Shown: piece after piece, positions 47,139-57,020 of the stretch
How the letters are laid out: each line of letters begins with the position of its first letter
How positions within the stretch are numbered: position 1 is the first letter of the stretch
Assembly: GCA_041671045.1 (NCBI GenBank)
Contig: JBAZCF010000007.1
Coordinates: forward strand, 62,001-126,000
Reading direction: 5' to 3'
From: Parachlamydiales bacterium
Lineage (GTDB): Bacteria > Chlamydiota > Chlamydiia > Chlamydiales > JABDDJ01
DNA: 64,000 bases
Notes under the pieces: model-generated
What the model was told of the DNA's origin: nothing
Seen by the model: the letters and a program-made list of their open reading frames with translations, nothing else
Databases searched by the model: none
Position numbers and translations under genes: made by a program

Positions 47139-47942
47139 TTACTCTTTATTATTGGATGACTCAATGGCTGCACACAATTCTGCATGGATTTGTTTATTGG
47201 TAGCGACAACCCGGCCGGAGAAAATATCTAAGGGCACGCCCTTATATCCGGTCAGATGACCGCCTGCTTCCTGTACTAAAAGGGTACCTGAAGCTACATC
47301 CCAAGGCTGTAAGCCTCGCTCCCAGTATCCTTCCAAACGACCGGCTGCAACATAGGCTAAATCAATACATGCAGAGCCGCTACGGCGGACACCGTGGCAT
47401 AGATGCGTGAGAAGGCAGAAAGGGGCGTAGTTATTTTCTGGGTTTACACGGCGGTCATAAGAAAAGCCTGTGGCCAATAAGGAATGCTCTAAATCGGGTA
47501 CGGTAGAAACATTTATTTTCTGCCCATTGAGAAAAGCGCCGCCATTTAACCGGGCAGAGAATAACTCATCCATAATAGGATTGTAGACAACCCCTACCAC
47601 GGGGGATCCCTTCCATAGGAGGGCTATGGAAATGGCAAACATAGGATATTGGTGTGTATAGTTGGTAGTGCCGTCTAAAGGGTCTATGACCCATAATCTT
47701 TCCGGAATATCCTTACGCGGCCCCCCCGACTCTTCTGCCAAGATGCCATCCGAAGGAAAATTTCTGAGAAGAACCTCTTTAATGGCATTTTCTGAAGCCT
47801 CATCGGCTTCTGTCACTAAGTCCGAGTGAGAAGTTTTCTGACGTATTGACTTCAGCCTGCCCCAATATTTCTTCAGGTGCACAGCCCCCTCTTTGGCGGC
47901 TTCGATGGCGGTGGCGAGGGCATTTTCCCAGATAGCTTCCAT
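47139..47942 (-). CDS. Inositol monophosphatase family protein (SuhB-like)
   Basis: Mg-dependent sugar-phosphate phosphatase. LAEESGG (68-74) contributes the metal-binding Glu, WVIDPLDGTTNY (84-95) holds the Asp pair, and PWDVASG (213-219) holds the last Asp. 267 residues, typical. Its ATG overlaps the stop of the membrane protein upstream as TAATG, so the two are translationally coupled. The substrate is not deducible; inositol-1-phosphate or 3'-phosphoadenosine 5'-phosphate are family options. Confidence 0.9.
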   Translation of the reverse strand: MEAIWENALATAIEAAKEGAVHLKKYWGRLKSIRQKTSHSDLVTEADEASENAIKEVLLRNFPSDGILAEESGGPRKDIPERLWVIDPLDGTTNYTHQYPMFAISIALLWKGSPVVGVVYNPIMDELFSARLNGGAFLNGQKINVSTVPDLEHSLLATGFSYDRRVNPENNYAPFCLLTHLCHGVRRSGSACIDLAYVAAGRLEGYWERGLQPWDVASGTLLVQEAGGHLTGYKGVPLDIFSGRVVATNKQIHAELCAAIESSNNKE

Positions 47943-49273
47943 TAGGCTTCCTTCATGACAGAGCTTACATTATCTTTTGTACATTTCTTATCTTTGTATT
48001 CGATATAATTCCTCATCCACCAGATCATTGCGAAAAAAGTATCGATAGCAATTTCAAAGGCTGTCAGCGGAAAAAATTTACGCACAATTCTACCCAATGC
48101 TCCCGCTAAATTCATCGTAAAGTCGAGGACCATGTAGGTCAGTTTACTGCTTATTTTGATTACGGTGCTAGCATAAATTTCTTTTAAAAATGCATCTTTT
48201 GCTTTTTCATAAGCGGTGGATTCTCTATCAGAAGGAAAAGCCTTAAGCAGCTGCTGGTTCAACTCGAAATACTTCATACGCATTGCCCCTAGGTCATAAT
48301 TATTTAGCTGGTATATTGTACGAGCTGCTAAAGCTCCTTCCGGTGAATCTTCAATTGTATAAAGTGGATTTTCAAAAACATTCCAAAATATTTCAGCTAC
48401 TTTCTTCCAATTATGGACATAGTCGGCGGAACCGGGATTTTGTTTAATCTGGTGGATTTTTTCGAGCAGGCTCTCGCACTCTTCTTGTTTGTGCTGAATA
48501 AAGGCGAGTTCCTTAATAAGTTCAGGATTACTTTTCAGACTTTCGCATATTTGCTTTAATTGATTGCCGGCAGTCTCTAATTCATCAAAATAGTTATTCG
48601 GATTTTTTATCGTATCGATTTGAGCAAAAATCTTATGACAGGCTTCATTTACGTTCAGTTCGTTTTTATCTTTAAGACTGGTAATGATATTTTGCATTGC
48701 AATATCGAGGGAGAAATCTGTCAGATCATTTTTCAAATTTTGGTTAATATAGAAATCTCCAAAATAGGCGATACCCCAAAGGAGGATATTTGCCGCAGCG
48801 TAAGGGTTGACAACAGAGTATAATTGCCAAGCCCCGGAAGCAAAAGAAAAGAGGGAAAGGGTCGAAGCGGTACACGTTCCCAACATCAAAATAGGATTAG
48901 CTACAGCATTGACAACCTTCAAAGCTGAATACATGAAATAGGATAAATCCCTTCTTTTTACAGAAAGGACAACATCCAGAAACGCTTTATAAATCTCGGG
49001 AAAACTATTCGAAATGTAGGCGATACCCAGAGCATTAAGCCCTACAAGAGAAACTTTGCCTAACGCCTTAGGAAAACTTACAAAAAGCCTGTCTGCTAGG
49101 ATAAGCAGGTCTAGGGCAACCATCCGCGTTTGACTCACTAAACGAGATTTATTCTCGAAATCATCCAGTTGTTTTAAGACCGCCCCTATTCCCCAAGAAG
49201 GGTCAAAAAATGCTTCTTTTTTTGGGGGTTCAACATAAACCAAAGGGAAAAAGTAATCCGTTACTGATGCCAT
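47942..49273 (-). CDS. Hypothetical protein with hydrophobic segments
   Basis: 443 residues. A central hydrophobic pair (about residues 117-170, with PILMLGTCTASTLSLFSF then AAANILLWGIAYFGDFYI) lies between helical regions, and another weaker hydrophobic part is near the C-terminus (about 380-425). A hydrophobic pair followed by helical sequence recalls inclusion-membrane or pore-type proteins of chlamydiae, but this is only a resemblance. It is translationally coupled to the inositol-monophosphatase gene (TAATG). Confidence 0.65.
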   Translation of the reverse strand: MASVTDYFFPLVYVEPPKKEAFFDPSWGIGAVLKQLDDFENKSRLVSQTRMVALDLLILADRLFVSFPKALGKVSLVGLNALGIAYISNSFPEIYKAFLDVVLSVKRRDLSYFMYSALKVVNAVANPILMLGTCTASTLSLFSFASGAWQLYSVVNPYAAANILLWGIAYFGDFYINQNLKNDLTDFSLDIAMQNIITSLKDKNELNVNEACHKIFAQIDTIKNPNNYFDELETAGNQLKQICESLKSNPELIKELAFIQHKQEECESLLEKIHQIKQNPGSADYVHNWKKVAEIFWNVFENPLYTIEDSPEGALAARTIYQLNNYDLGAMRMKYFELNQQLLKAFPSDRESTAYEKAKDAFLKEIYASTVIKISSKLTYMVLDFTMNLAGALGRIVRKFFPLTAFEIAIDTFFAMIWWMRNYIEYKDKKCTKDNVSSVMKEA

Positions 49274-49361
49274 TGTAATCTCCGTTTTTGTCCGGAAAGA
49301 CTACATAGAAAACACATTTTTCACTATAATTATCCATTGGATGAAAAGAGAAGGATAGCAC

Positions 49362-50066
49362 ATGAACATTCCAGGTGCAGAAAAAGTTCTTAGTTGGGAA
49401 TTCTGGTTTACAATGGCGCTGTGCGTGCACCTTATTGCAGGCACGGTGGCATTATTAAGCTTTTGGGTTCCTTTAGTTACTGCTAAAGGAAGCAAGCTGC
49501 ATATCCATAGCGGAATGACCTTTATCGCTTCGGTTGGAGTCACTGTAGCCTGTGGAGTGATCATGACGGTAATGCATCATTTCGATCCCCTAAACCCTCC
49601 CGCCTCCATTGCTAAGACAGCCTTCTTCTTGTATTTATGTTTATTCACTTTAGGCGCTGCTTGGCATGGATTGAGAGTGTACCTACTGAAACCTCCTGCA
49701 CCCCAGCAAGTCATCATGGAAAAATTCAATGCAGCCTTCATCATTTTCTTCGGCTTGCTGACTGCCTTAACCGGCTTAAAAGAAGGCAACATGCTCTATA
49801 CCCTTTTCCCCTTCATCGGAATTGGACTTGGCATTAAGCAATATCTGTTCTGGAATACCTGGCCGCCTGAGAAATTTACCGATCTAATGATTGAGCATAT
49901 GCGCAGCATGATCTCCTGCGTTATCGCTTCTTTGACAGCTTTTTGTGTGATTGCGGTCCCCAGAATTTTCGGGGCGAATCCAGAATCCCTAATACTATGG
50001 TTTGGGCCCACAGTTGCACTCGTCCCTTTGATTATCTATTGGCAGATCCGGTTAAAAAATGCGTAA
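49362..50066 (+). CDS. Predicted multi-pass membrane protein
   Basis: 234 residues with about seven hydrophobic helices. A HIHSG motif (47-51) follows the first long helix, and HMRSM occurs later. The pattern resembles the DUF2306-type membrane family, with low certainty. AAGGA lies before the ATG. The gene downstream overlaps it by eight bases and is likely co-expressed. Confidence 0.75.
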   Translation: MNIPGAEKVLSWEFWFTMALCVHLIAGTVALLSFWVPLVTAKGSKLHIHSGMTFIASVGVTVACGVIMTVMHHFDPLNPPASIAKTAFFLYLCLFTLGAAWHGLRVYLLKPPAPQQVIMEKFNAAFIIFFGLLTALTGLKEGNMLYTLFPFIGIGLGIKQYLFWNTWPPEKFTDLMIEHMRSMISCVIASLTAFCVIAVPRIFGANPESLILWFGPTVALVPLIIYWQIRLKNA

Positions 50067-50784
50067 AGTTGCGATCTTTCTTATTTGTTGCTGTTTACTT
50101 TCGTGGGGCGGTTATGCCTTGTACCACCATATCTATTTCAGATATTTACTGACCGATCTGACTTTAGCCTATGACCTAAAAGACAACTGGAAAACACAGA
50201 GAGTCCCCTACCATCTTCATGATATCCTGCAGCAGAAATTCACTTATCTAGACCAAGGGGCCCAATCCTATGCTTTCGCAAGCGAAGATGGAAAATATGT
50301 GCTTAAAATCTTCCACTATAAACACTTTAATAAGCCCTCCAAAAGAGCAAAGCTACTGATAGGCTTGCAAGGTTATGCTACAGGCTATGAAAAGATCCCT
50401 AAAGAAAGCGGGATCATCTACCAACAGCTAAAACCCGGCGTAGGGCCGGAAGAAGTAGTCATAGTGACCGACCGTCTGGGCTGGGAACACTCTATTCAAT
50501 TGAAAGATGTCCGTTATGTCCTACAAAAAAGAGTGACCCTGGTGTCTGAACGTTTAAAAGACCCTGCGTTTAGAAAAAAGTTGTTCGATTTTGTTGAAAA
50601 AGAACGTCTGATCGGCATTTATGATCTCGATTATGGCCTATCGCATAACATCGGGTTTATTGGTGAAGACCTGTACCATATTGATTTAGGAAAGCTAACC
50701 TATAACCCTGCCTTTTGCCAGTCGGATGAGTTTGCTGCACATATCACTAAAATCGAAAAACGTTTAGCTGCCAAAGGATTTTAA
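50059..50784 (+). CDS. Membrane-anchored or secreted protein with a protein-kinase-like pattern
   Basis: 241 residues. It begins with a hydrophobic helix (residues 4-22) that could be a signal or anchor. The rest reads like a short, diverged kinase fold: YLDQGAQSYAFASEDGKYVLKIF (split here as a Gly loop at 66-72 and Lys83), then DLDYGLSHNIGF (189-200) in the place of the catalytic loop, with Asn197, and YHIDLGKL (206-213) in the place of DFG. Chlamydiae use Ser/Thr kinases, but this sequence is far from the usual Pkn type. Activity is uncertain. Confidence 0.7.
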   Translation: MRKVAIFLICCCLLSWGGYALYHHIYFRYLLTDLTLAYDLKDNWKTQRVPYHLHDILQQKFTYLDQGAQSYAFASEDGKYVLKIFHYKHFNKPSKRAKLLIGLQGYATGYEKIPKESGIIYQQLKPGVGPEEVVIVTDRLGWEHSIQLKDVRYVLQKRVTLVSERLKDPAFRKKLFDFVEKERLIGIYDLDYGLSHNIGFIGEDLYHIDLGKLTYNPAFCQSDEFAAHITKIEKRLAAKGF

Positions 50785-50830
50785 CCCTGCAAACCTGTCC
50801 CCTAGTATTCGTCCAGGTTAAGGGCCCTCA

Positions 50831-50864
50831 ACAAGTCTCCGCACTCCTATGCTAGGATAGGTTT
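50831..50864. repeat. 34-base intergenic motif, copy 2
   Basis: Matches 38260-38293 at 29 of 34 positions (shared CACTCCTAT and CTAGGA). It lies between the kinase-like gene and alaS. AGGATAGGTTTATCCT overlaps its end and could form a hairpin. Confidence 0.55.
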
Positions 50865-50945
50865 ATCCTGTCATGACACTAGTTGGGTTTTAATGTCTTT
50901 AGTATTATAGTGTTTGGTAGATTCTTACTTATTATGGAATAAAAA

Positions 50946-53573
50946 ATGTTAACACAAAGTATACGCCGCCAGTTCATCGAATATTTTAAATCGAAGGGGC
51001 ATGCCCACGTCATTTCCTCCTCTGTTGTTCCACATGAGGACCCGACCTTGCTGTTTTCCAATGCAGGGATGAACCAATTTAAAGAAGTTTTTTTAGGGAT
51101 GTCGGTGAGAGATTACAAGCGGGCAACGACGTGTCAAAAGTGTATCCGCGCAGGCGGCAAGCATAATGACCTAGATAATGTGGGACATACTTCCAGGCAT
51201 TTGACCTTTTTCGAGATGTTGGGAAACTTCTCCTTTGGGGATTATTTCAAAAAAGAAGCCATGGCCTTCGCCTGGGAAGTCGCTACAAAAGTTTTTGGTT
51301 TTGACGAAGATAAGATCTGGCCTACTGTATTCAGGGAAGATGATGAAGCGTTCGAGCTTTGGAAACAGTACGTTCCGGTGGAGCGCATCACACGTATGGA
51401 TGAAAAAGACAATTTCTGGGCAATGGGAGATACCGGCCCGTGCGGACCCTGCTCTGAACTATACTATGACAGAGGGCCTGCGTTCGGCAAGGGAACCAGC
51501 CCGGCGGATGACCCGGATGGGGAGCGATATATCGAGTTTTGGAACCTAGTATTCATGCAGTACAACCGTCAGCCTGACGGAAAACTTGTCCCCTTACCCA
51601 ATCCTTCCATCGATACAGGGGCAGGCTTAGAGCGTGTTGTTTCATTGAAAATGAATGTCAACAGCATCTTTTTGACAGATATTTTCCAAGGCATCATTCA
51701 AAAGATCGAAGAGATCAGCGGCAAGAAATACGTTCATGAAGATGAGAAGACAGCGCCCGCATTTAGGGTGATTGCAGATCATTTGCGCAGCTTATCTTTT
51801 GCTATCGCGGATGGTGCGCAGCCTAGCAATGTGGAGAGAGGGTACGTTCTGCGCAAAATTTTACGCCGCGCCGTACGTTATGGAAGACAATTGGGTATCG
51901 ATGAGCCTTTCCTAGGGCGTGTCCTACCCCGCCTTATCGAACTCATGGGAGAAGACTATCCCGAGTTACGCAAAGCGGAAAAACGCATTTCCGACATTTT
52001 AACGGGTGAGGAAGAAGCATTCTTGCGCACATTGCAGCGCGGGGGAAACATGCTCAACCAAGTTATCCAAAGAGCACAGGAACACAACCGTCTCATCAAC
52101 GGCGAAGATGCTTTCAAACTAAAAGACACTTATGGATTACCTATAGAAGAAATCTTGCTATTCGCTAAAGACAACAATTTTACTGTCGAATTACGCCGCT
52201 ATGAAGAGTTGGAAAACGAAGCGCGTGAGCGTTCACGCAGCCAACATAAGACAGCTAAGCAAAGTGTGGAACAAAGCGTATTTGCAGAGTTTGCTGCTAA
52301 AGAGAAAGAGACCGAATTCCTAGGATATGAGAACAGCACGGCGACTGCTGTAGTCAAGGCTCTAATCAAAGAAGGCGCCTTTGTGAAGCGTTTGGAAAAG
52401 GGTGAAGAAGGGATGGTCATCCTCGATAAAACACCTTTCTATGCAGAGATGGGCGGCCAAGTGGGCGATAGCGGGATGATTACTACGTCTTCAGGCAGAT
52501 TTGAAGTTAAAGATGCACAAGCTCCTTCCAAAGGAATTACAGGACATATCGGTATTGTACAAGATGGACTACTGCAGCTAGGTGATACTGTGGAAGTTAG
52601 CCTGGATACATCAAGACGTCAGCAGATTGCCAACAACCATACTGCAACACACCTGCTCCATTGGGCGCTGCATAAAGTTCTAGGAGAACATGTTAAGCAG
52701 GCCGGCTCTGTCGTGGATGAAGGACATCTTCGCTTTGACTTTAACCACCATAAAGCTTTGACAGCGGACGAAATAGAGGCTATTGAAAATCTAGTCAATG
52801 ACAAAATCCGTCAAAATAATCCTGTCAAATGGTACGAAATTCCCTATGATCAAGCACAGCACAGACAGGACATCAAACAATTTTTCGGGGATAAATACGG
52901 CACAACAGTACGTGTCGTCGACATCGACTATTCCAAAGAACTGTGCGGTGGCACACACACGAGTTTTACCGGAAATATCGGCCTTTTTATCATCCCTAAA
53001 GAAAGCAGCATCGCTGCAGGTGTAAGACGTATCGAAGCCATTACAGGCGCTGCTGCAATGGAATACCTGCGCAGCCACGGCCAGCAGATCGAACAGCTTG
53101 CAGCCCTAGCAAAAGTGAAACCGCTACAGCTCCAGGACCGTTTAAATAAATTGTTGGATGAAAACAAAGCCTTATCCCAGGAGTTGAAAAAACTCCGCCA
53201 AGGAAGCTTGTCCCAAAAAATCAATGAGATGCTAAGCGAAGTCTCGAATGTCAATAATATCCCTTTAATTGCTGCAGAGCTTGCCATTTCTGCTGACGAA
53301 CTGAGACAATGTGCTGACGAGACGATGGCACGTCTAGGCAGTGGAGTGCTGGTTTTAGGAAACAAGGAAAATGAACGTTGCCAGCTTCTAATACGTGTCA
53401 GCGACGACCTAGTTGGCAAAGGGGTGAATGCCCAAGCCATCATTAAAGAGATTGCACCTATCGTTGGCGGAAGCGGCGGCGGCAAGCCTAATAATGCCCA
53501 AGCAGGTGGTAAAGATCCAAGCAAACTTGGAGAAGCCTTTGCTGCGGCAAAACAATTTTTAGCGCGTCATTAA
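50946..53573 (+). CDS. alaS: Alanyl-tRNA synthetase
   Basis: Charges tRNA-Ala. The class II core is at the N-terminus (residues 1 to about 240, with the HTSRHLTFFEMLGNFSFGDY block). The editing domain has the zinc-type ligands His565, His569, Cys667 and His671 (CGGTH). The DHHA1-like C-terminal domain ends with GGSGGGKPNNAQAGG. 875 residues, normal. mfd starts two bases after its stop. I recall that alaS and mfd are also neighbours in Chlamydia. Confidence 0.96.
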   Translation: MLTQSIRRQFIEYFKSKGHAHVISSSVVPHEDPTLLFSNAGMNQFKEVFLGMSVRDYKRATTCQKCIRAGGKHNDLDNVGHTSRHLTFFEMLGNFSFGDYFKKEAMAFAWEVATKVFGFDEDKIWPTVFREDDEAFELWKQYVPVERITRMDEKDNFWAMGDTGPCGPCSELYYDRGPAFGKGTSPADDPDGERYIEFWNLVFMQYNRQPDGKLVPLPNPSIDTGAGLERVVSLKMNVNSIFLTDIFQGIIQKIEEISGKKYVHEDEKTAPAFRVIADHLRSLSFAIADGAQPSNVERGYVLRKILRRAVRYGRQLGIDEPFLGRVLPRLIELMGEDYPELRKAEKRISDILTGEEEAFLRTLQRGGNMLNQVIQRAQEHNRLINGEDAFKLKDTYGLPIEEILLFAKDNNFTVELRRYEELENEARERSRSQHKTAKQSVEQSVFAEFAAKEKETEFLGYENSTATAVVKALIKEGAFVKRLEKGEEGMVILDKTPFYAEMGGQVGDSGMITTSSGRFEVKDAQAPSKGITGHIGIVQDGLLQLGDTVEVSLDTSRRQQIANNHTATHLLHWALHKVLGEHVKQAGSVVDEGHLRFDFNHHKALTADEIEAIENLVNDKIRQNNPVKWYEIPYDQAQHRQDIKQFFGDKYGTTVRVVDIDYSKELCGGTHTSFTGNIGLFIIPKESSIAAGVRRIEAITGAAAMEYLRSHGQQIEQLAALAKVKPLQLQDRLNKLLDENKALSQELKKLRQGSLSQKINEMLSEVSNVNNIPLIAAELAISADELRQCADETMARLGSGVLVLGNKENERCQLLIRVSDDLVGKGVNAQAIIKEIAPIVGGSGGGKPNNAQAGGKDPSKLGEAFAAAKQFLARH

Positions 53574-53575
53574 AG

Positions 53576-56500
53576 ATGGAAGTGTCCGGCTTTGATGAAC
53601 TATGGCAGCAAAGTCCTGCACTTCAAGCATTAGTCGAGGCTGCCCGTAACGGGCAGTCTATTTTAGTCGAAGAACTGTGGAATTCCTCTAAAGCATTAAT
53701 TGCAGCACTATTTCAGCAGGCGACAGGAAAGCATGTGCTGATTATCACGGGCGCTGCAGCAGAAGAAAATAAACAGCTTTTGGACATCCCCTTCTTTACC
53801 CAAGCCCCTGTAGTGCATTTTCCGGCATGGGAAACCTTACCCAATGAATATATTCCTCCCAGCCCGGACATTGTGGGCGAGCGTTACCAAGTGTTACGCG
53901 ATATCAGAACCAATCCCCAACCGCATATCATTTTAGGGGTTTTGCAAGCCTGCTTGCAAAAACTGATCATTCCTCCCCTCTTTGACGACCTCTATTTAGA
54001 ACTTAAGGTCAATACCACCATTTCCTTTGAAGTGTTGATAGATAAATTCCAAACAATGGGTTACAAGCGCCATCCTGTAGCTGCAGATAAGGGCGAGTTT
54101 GCCATCCGTGGGGGGATAGTTGACATTTTCCCCGTTTCCTCCCCTACTCCCTACCGATTAGAGTTTTTTGGCGATGATATCGAATCCATACGCCTCTACG
54201 ACCCGATCAGTCAGACCTCTGTAGGAAAAGCAGACAAGGTGCTCATTCCCCCAGCTCAAGAACTTGAATTGTTGCAAGGACAGAACACTTTTGGGACTAT
54301 ATTAGAATATCTTGGCCCCCATACTGTCGTTATTTTAGATGATCTCTTAAGCGTAGAGGACAGAGCTGCCAGTCTAGTCTCATTAGGTTCCATGGGAACC
54401 AAATATTTTACTTCCTTCGATGAATTACTGCAGCAGATCGAGCCTCTACAGAAAGTTCTGTTTAGCCATCTGCCTATTGAAGAGTTATCTGAGGTAAAAT
54501 CGAGACCCGAGAAGGGTTATTACTCGGGCAGTACACACCTAACTCCCATAGGTTTCGAGGTGTTTGACAAACCCTTTCAAGCTTTAAGATGGCGCCATCC
54601 ATTTGCTACCTGCGGGGAATTTCTTTCTCTAAATGCCGCAGAAGGGCATACCATCACTTCGCATGAATTGATGGAAGGATTGACCAAGCTTCCTCCAGCG
54701 ATCTCTTTGGCTATCGTAGGCGAAACTGAAAGAGACAAGCTGCATTTCTTAGAAAAAATGCAGGGCGCATCATTGCCTCCCAACACACATTATCTAACCG
54801 GCTACCTCTCTGACGGCCTGTGTATTGAAGACGTTCCCCTACTGCTTTTTCCACTTACAGAGCTTACCCACCGTTATAAGATCCGTCGCCAAAAATTACG
54901 CACTGCCTACAATACCGCAGCGTCCCAACTCTTTGATCTTGTCCCCGGAGAACTTGTCGTCCATTTAAACAACGGCATCGGTAAATTCCTCGGGATCGAG
55001 AGAAGGCCCAACCATCAAGGGCACGAAAATGAATTCCTCCTGCTGGAATATGGCGAAGGAGCAAAACTGTTTGTTCCCATCCAACAAGCCCACCTGGTGA
55101 CTAAATATATTGGCGCGACGGATGATATCCCCCAGCTGCATCAGTTGGGAAGTCCCAAGTGGAAAAAAATTAAAGAACATACTCAGAAAGCTATTGTAGG
55201 CTACGCTAAAGATCTGCTCGATCTCTATGCACAAAGGCAGATACGGCAAGGATATGCTTGCGGACCCGATAGTGAAGATACCCGCTCTTTCGAACATGAT
55301 TTCCCTTTTGAGGAAACGACCGACCAACTTATCGCCATCGACAATGTCAAAACTGATATGTGTTCCACTAAACCCATGGACAGGCTGATCTGCGGCGATG
55401 TAGGCTACGGTAAAACTGAAGTAGCTATGCGTGCAGCATTCAAAGCTGTCGTCGATGGCGGAAAACAAGTTGCCGTCCTTGTTCCTACAACGGTATTAGC
55501 GATGCAACACTATGAAAATTTCGTTGAAAGAATGGGCAACTTCCCTATCAACATCGGTGTCCTATCTCGTTTTAGAACCCCTAAGCAGCAAAAAGACACT
55601 ATCCAAGGCGTCAAACAAGGAACTGTCGATATCGTTATCGGCACGCACCGCATCGTCAGTGCCGATGTGGAATTCAAAAACCTCGGTCTAGTCATCATCG
55701 ACGAGGAACAACGTTTTGGTGTTAGGGCCAAAGAACACTTAAAGAAACTTAAAACAAATGTCGACTGCCTGACGCTCTCTGCCACACCTATCCCACGCAC
55801 GCTGTATATGTCCTTGGTAGGCGCACGGGATATGTCCGTCATCAATACCCCGCCTGAAGACCGTTTACCTATTTCTACTCTCATTGTGGAACCAAGCGAC
55901 GAAGTCATTAAAAATGCTCTGTTAAGAGAACTTGCACGTGATGGACAGGCTTTTGTTATACACAACCGTGTAGAAACCATTTACGGCTTTGCAGATAAAG
56001 TCAGGCGCCTTCTCCCCCACGCACGCATCGGCATCGCTCATGGCCAGATGACAAGCGACGAGCTGGACAGTATCTTCCACCACTTTAAACATGGTGAGAT
56101 AGATATACTATTTGCCACAACGATCATTGAAAATGGCATCGATATCCCTAATGCCAATACTATTCTTATCGACCAAGCAGATAAATATGGGCTTGCCAGC
56201 TTATACCAGATGCGCGGCCGTGTAGGGCGTTGGAACAGGCGCGCTTATGCCTATTTGTTAGTGAAAAACCGTCGGACATTAACTGAGATCTCCCGCAAGA
56301 GACTGCAAGCCTTAGCAGAAGCTGGAGCCCATGGCGGCGGAATCAAGGTCGCTATGCGTGATTTGGAAATACGAGGCGCAGGTGATATCCTAGGAACAGA
56401 ACAGTCCGGACACGTTGCCTCCATTGGTTTTCACTTTTACTGCAAACTGCTAAAGCGCACGATTGAAGCTTTGCAAGGCAAACACCCTCTTACAGCCTTT

Positions 56501-56860
56501 GATGTCAAAATCGACTTCCCTGTCGACGCACGTATCACTGATAGATATGTGAACGAGGTTAGCCTCCGTATGGAGATCTATCAACGTTTAGGTGAATCGG
56601 TAAGTTTGCATGAAGTGGATGCGATCTGGAATGAGCTACGGGATCGCTTTGGCCCTCCGCCTATACAAGCGGAATGGCTATACCACCTATCCCGTATTCG
56701 CGTAGAAGCCGGACAGAAAGGATATACTTCGCTCAAGTGGGAAAACATGGCCCTCACAACAGAACGTAAAGTAGGACAGGAAACAGTCATCAGGAAGCAG
56801 CTGTTAAAGCCTAGCAAGACTCCACAAGCCTTAGAAGAAGCAGTATTAAAGCTTTTGTAG
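53576..56860 (+). CDS. mfd: Transcription-repair coupling factor Mfd
   Basis: Removes stalled RNA polymerase and recruits the UvrABC system. The N-terminal UvrB-like part (ITGAA, then FPAWETLPNE and RGGIVDIFP) is followed by the RNA-polymerase-interacting domain (HLNNGIGKFLGIE). The SF2 motor has Walker A GDVGYGKT (607-614), DEEQ (709-712), SATPIPRT, and the QMRGRVGR motif VI, then the TRG-like region. 1094 residues, a little shorter than E. coli. Follows alaS with a two-base gap. Confidence 0.96.
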   Translation: MEVSGFDELWQQSPALQALVEAARNGQSILVEELWNSSKALIAALFQQATGKHVLIITGAAAEENKQLLDIPFFTQAPVVHFPAWETLPNEYIPPSPDIVGERYQVLRDIRTNPQPHIILGVLQACLQKLIIPPLFDDLYLELKVNTTISFEVLIDKFQTMGYKRHPVAADKGEFAIRGGIVDIFPVSSPTPYRLEFFGDDIESIRLYDPISQTSVGKADKVLIPPAQELELLQGQNTFGTILEYLGPHTVVILDDLLSVEDRAASLVSLGSMGTKYFTSFDELLQQIEPLQKVLFSHLPIEELSEVKSRPEKGYYSGSTHLTPIGFEVFDKPFQALRWRHPFATCGEFLSLNAAEGHTITSHELMEGLTKLPPAISLAIVGETERDKLHFLEKMQGASLPPNTHYLTGYLSDGLCIEDVPLLLFPLTELTHRYKIRRQKLRTAYNTAASQLFDLVPGELVVHLNNGIGKFLGIERRPNHQGHENEFLLLEYGEGAKLFVPIQQAHLVTKYIGATDDIPQLHQLGSPKWKKIKEHTQKAIVGYAKDLLDLYAQRQIRQGYACGPDSEDTRSFEHDFPFEETTDQLIAIDNVKTDMCSTKPMDRLICGDVGYGKTEVAMRAAFKAVVDGGKQVAVLVPTTVLAMQHYENFVERMGNFPINIGVLSRFRTPKQQKDTIQGVKQGTVDIVIGTHRIVSADVEFKNLGLVIIDEEQRFGVRAKEHLKKLKTNVDCLTLSATPIPRTLYMSLVGARDMSVINTPPEDRLPISTLIVEPSDEVIKNALLRELARDGQAFVIHNRVETIYGFADKVRRLLPHARIGIAHGQMTSDELDSIFHHFKHGEIDILFATTIIENGIDIPNANTILIDQADKYGLASLYQMRGRVGRWNRRAYAYLLVKNRRTLTEISRKRLQALAEAGAHGGGIKVAMRDLEIRGAGDILGTEQSGHVASIGFHFYCKLLKRTIEALQGKHPLTAFDVKIDFPVDARITDRYVNEVSLRMEIYQRLGESVSLHEVDAIWNELRDRFGPPPIQAEWLYHLSRIRVEAGQKGYTSLKWENMALTTERKVGQETVIRKQLLKPSKTPQALEEAVLKLL

Positions 56861-57020
56861 CAACTATGTTCAACTAAATAATAGCCATTCCTTTCTGCAA
56901 AAGTTTCATTTTATTTCCCGTTCTCTTTTTAATCCTCTCTCATTAATTATTTAGAATAATCATTCACGCATGTATATTATCTTAAACTAAATAAAAAATA
57001 ATTCCTAATAGAGGAGTTTT

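Noticed and set aside
47074..47259. Small plus-strand frame
   Set aside because: It overlaps the 3' end of the inositol-monophosphatase gene and has no ribosome site or family resemblance.
52928..53524. 198-codon frame antisense to alaS
   Set aside because: A shadow of the alaS frame with Ser/Leu/Pro-rich composition and no supporting signals.
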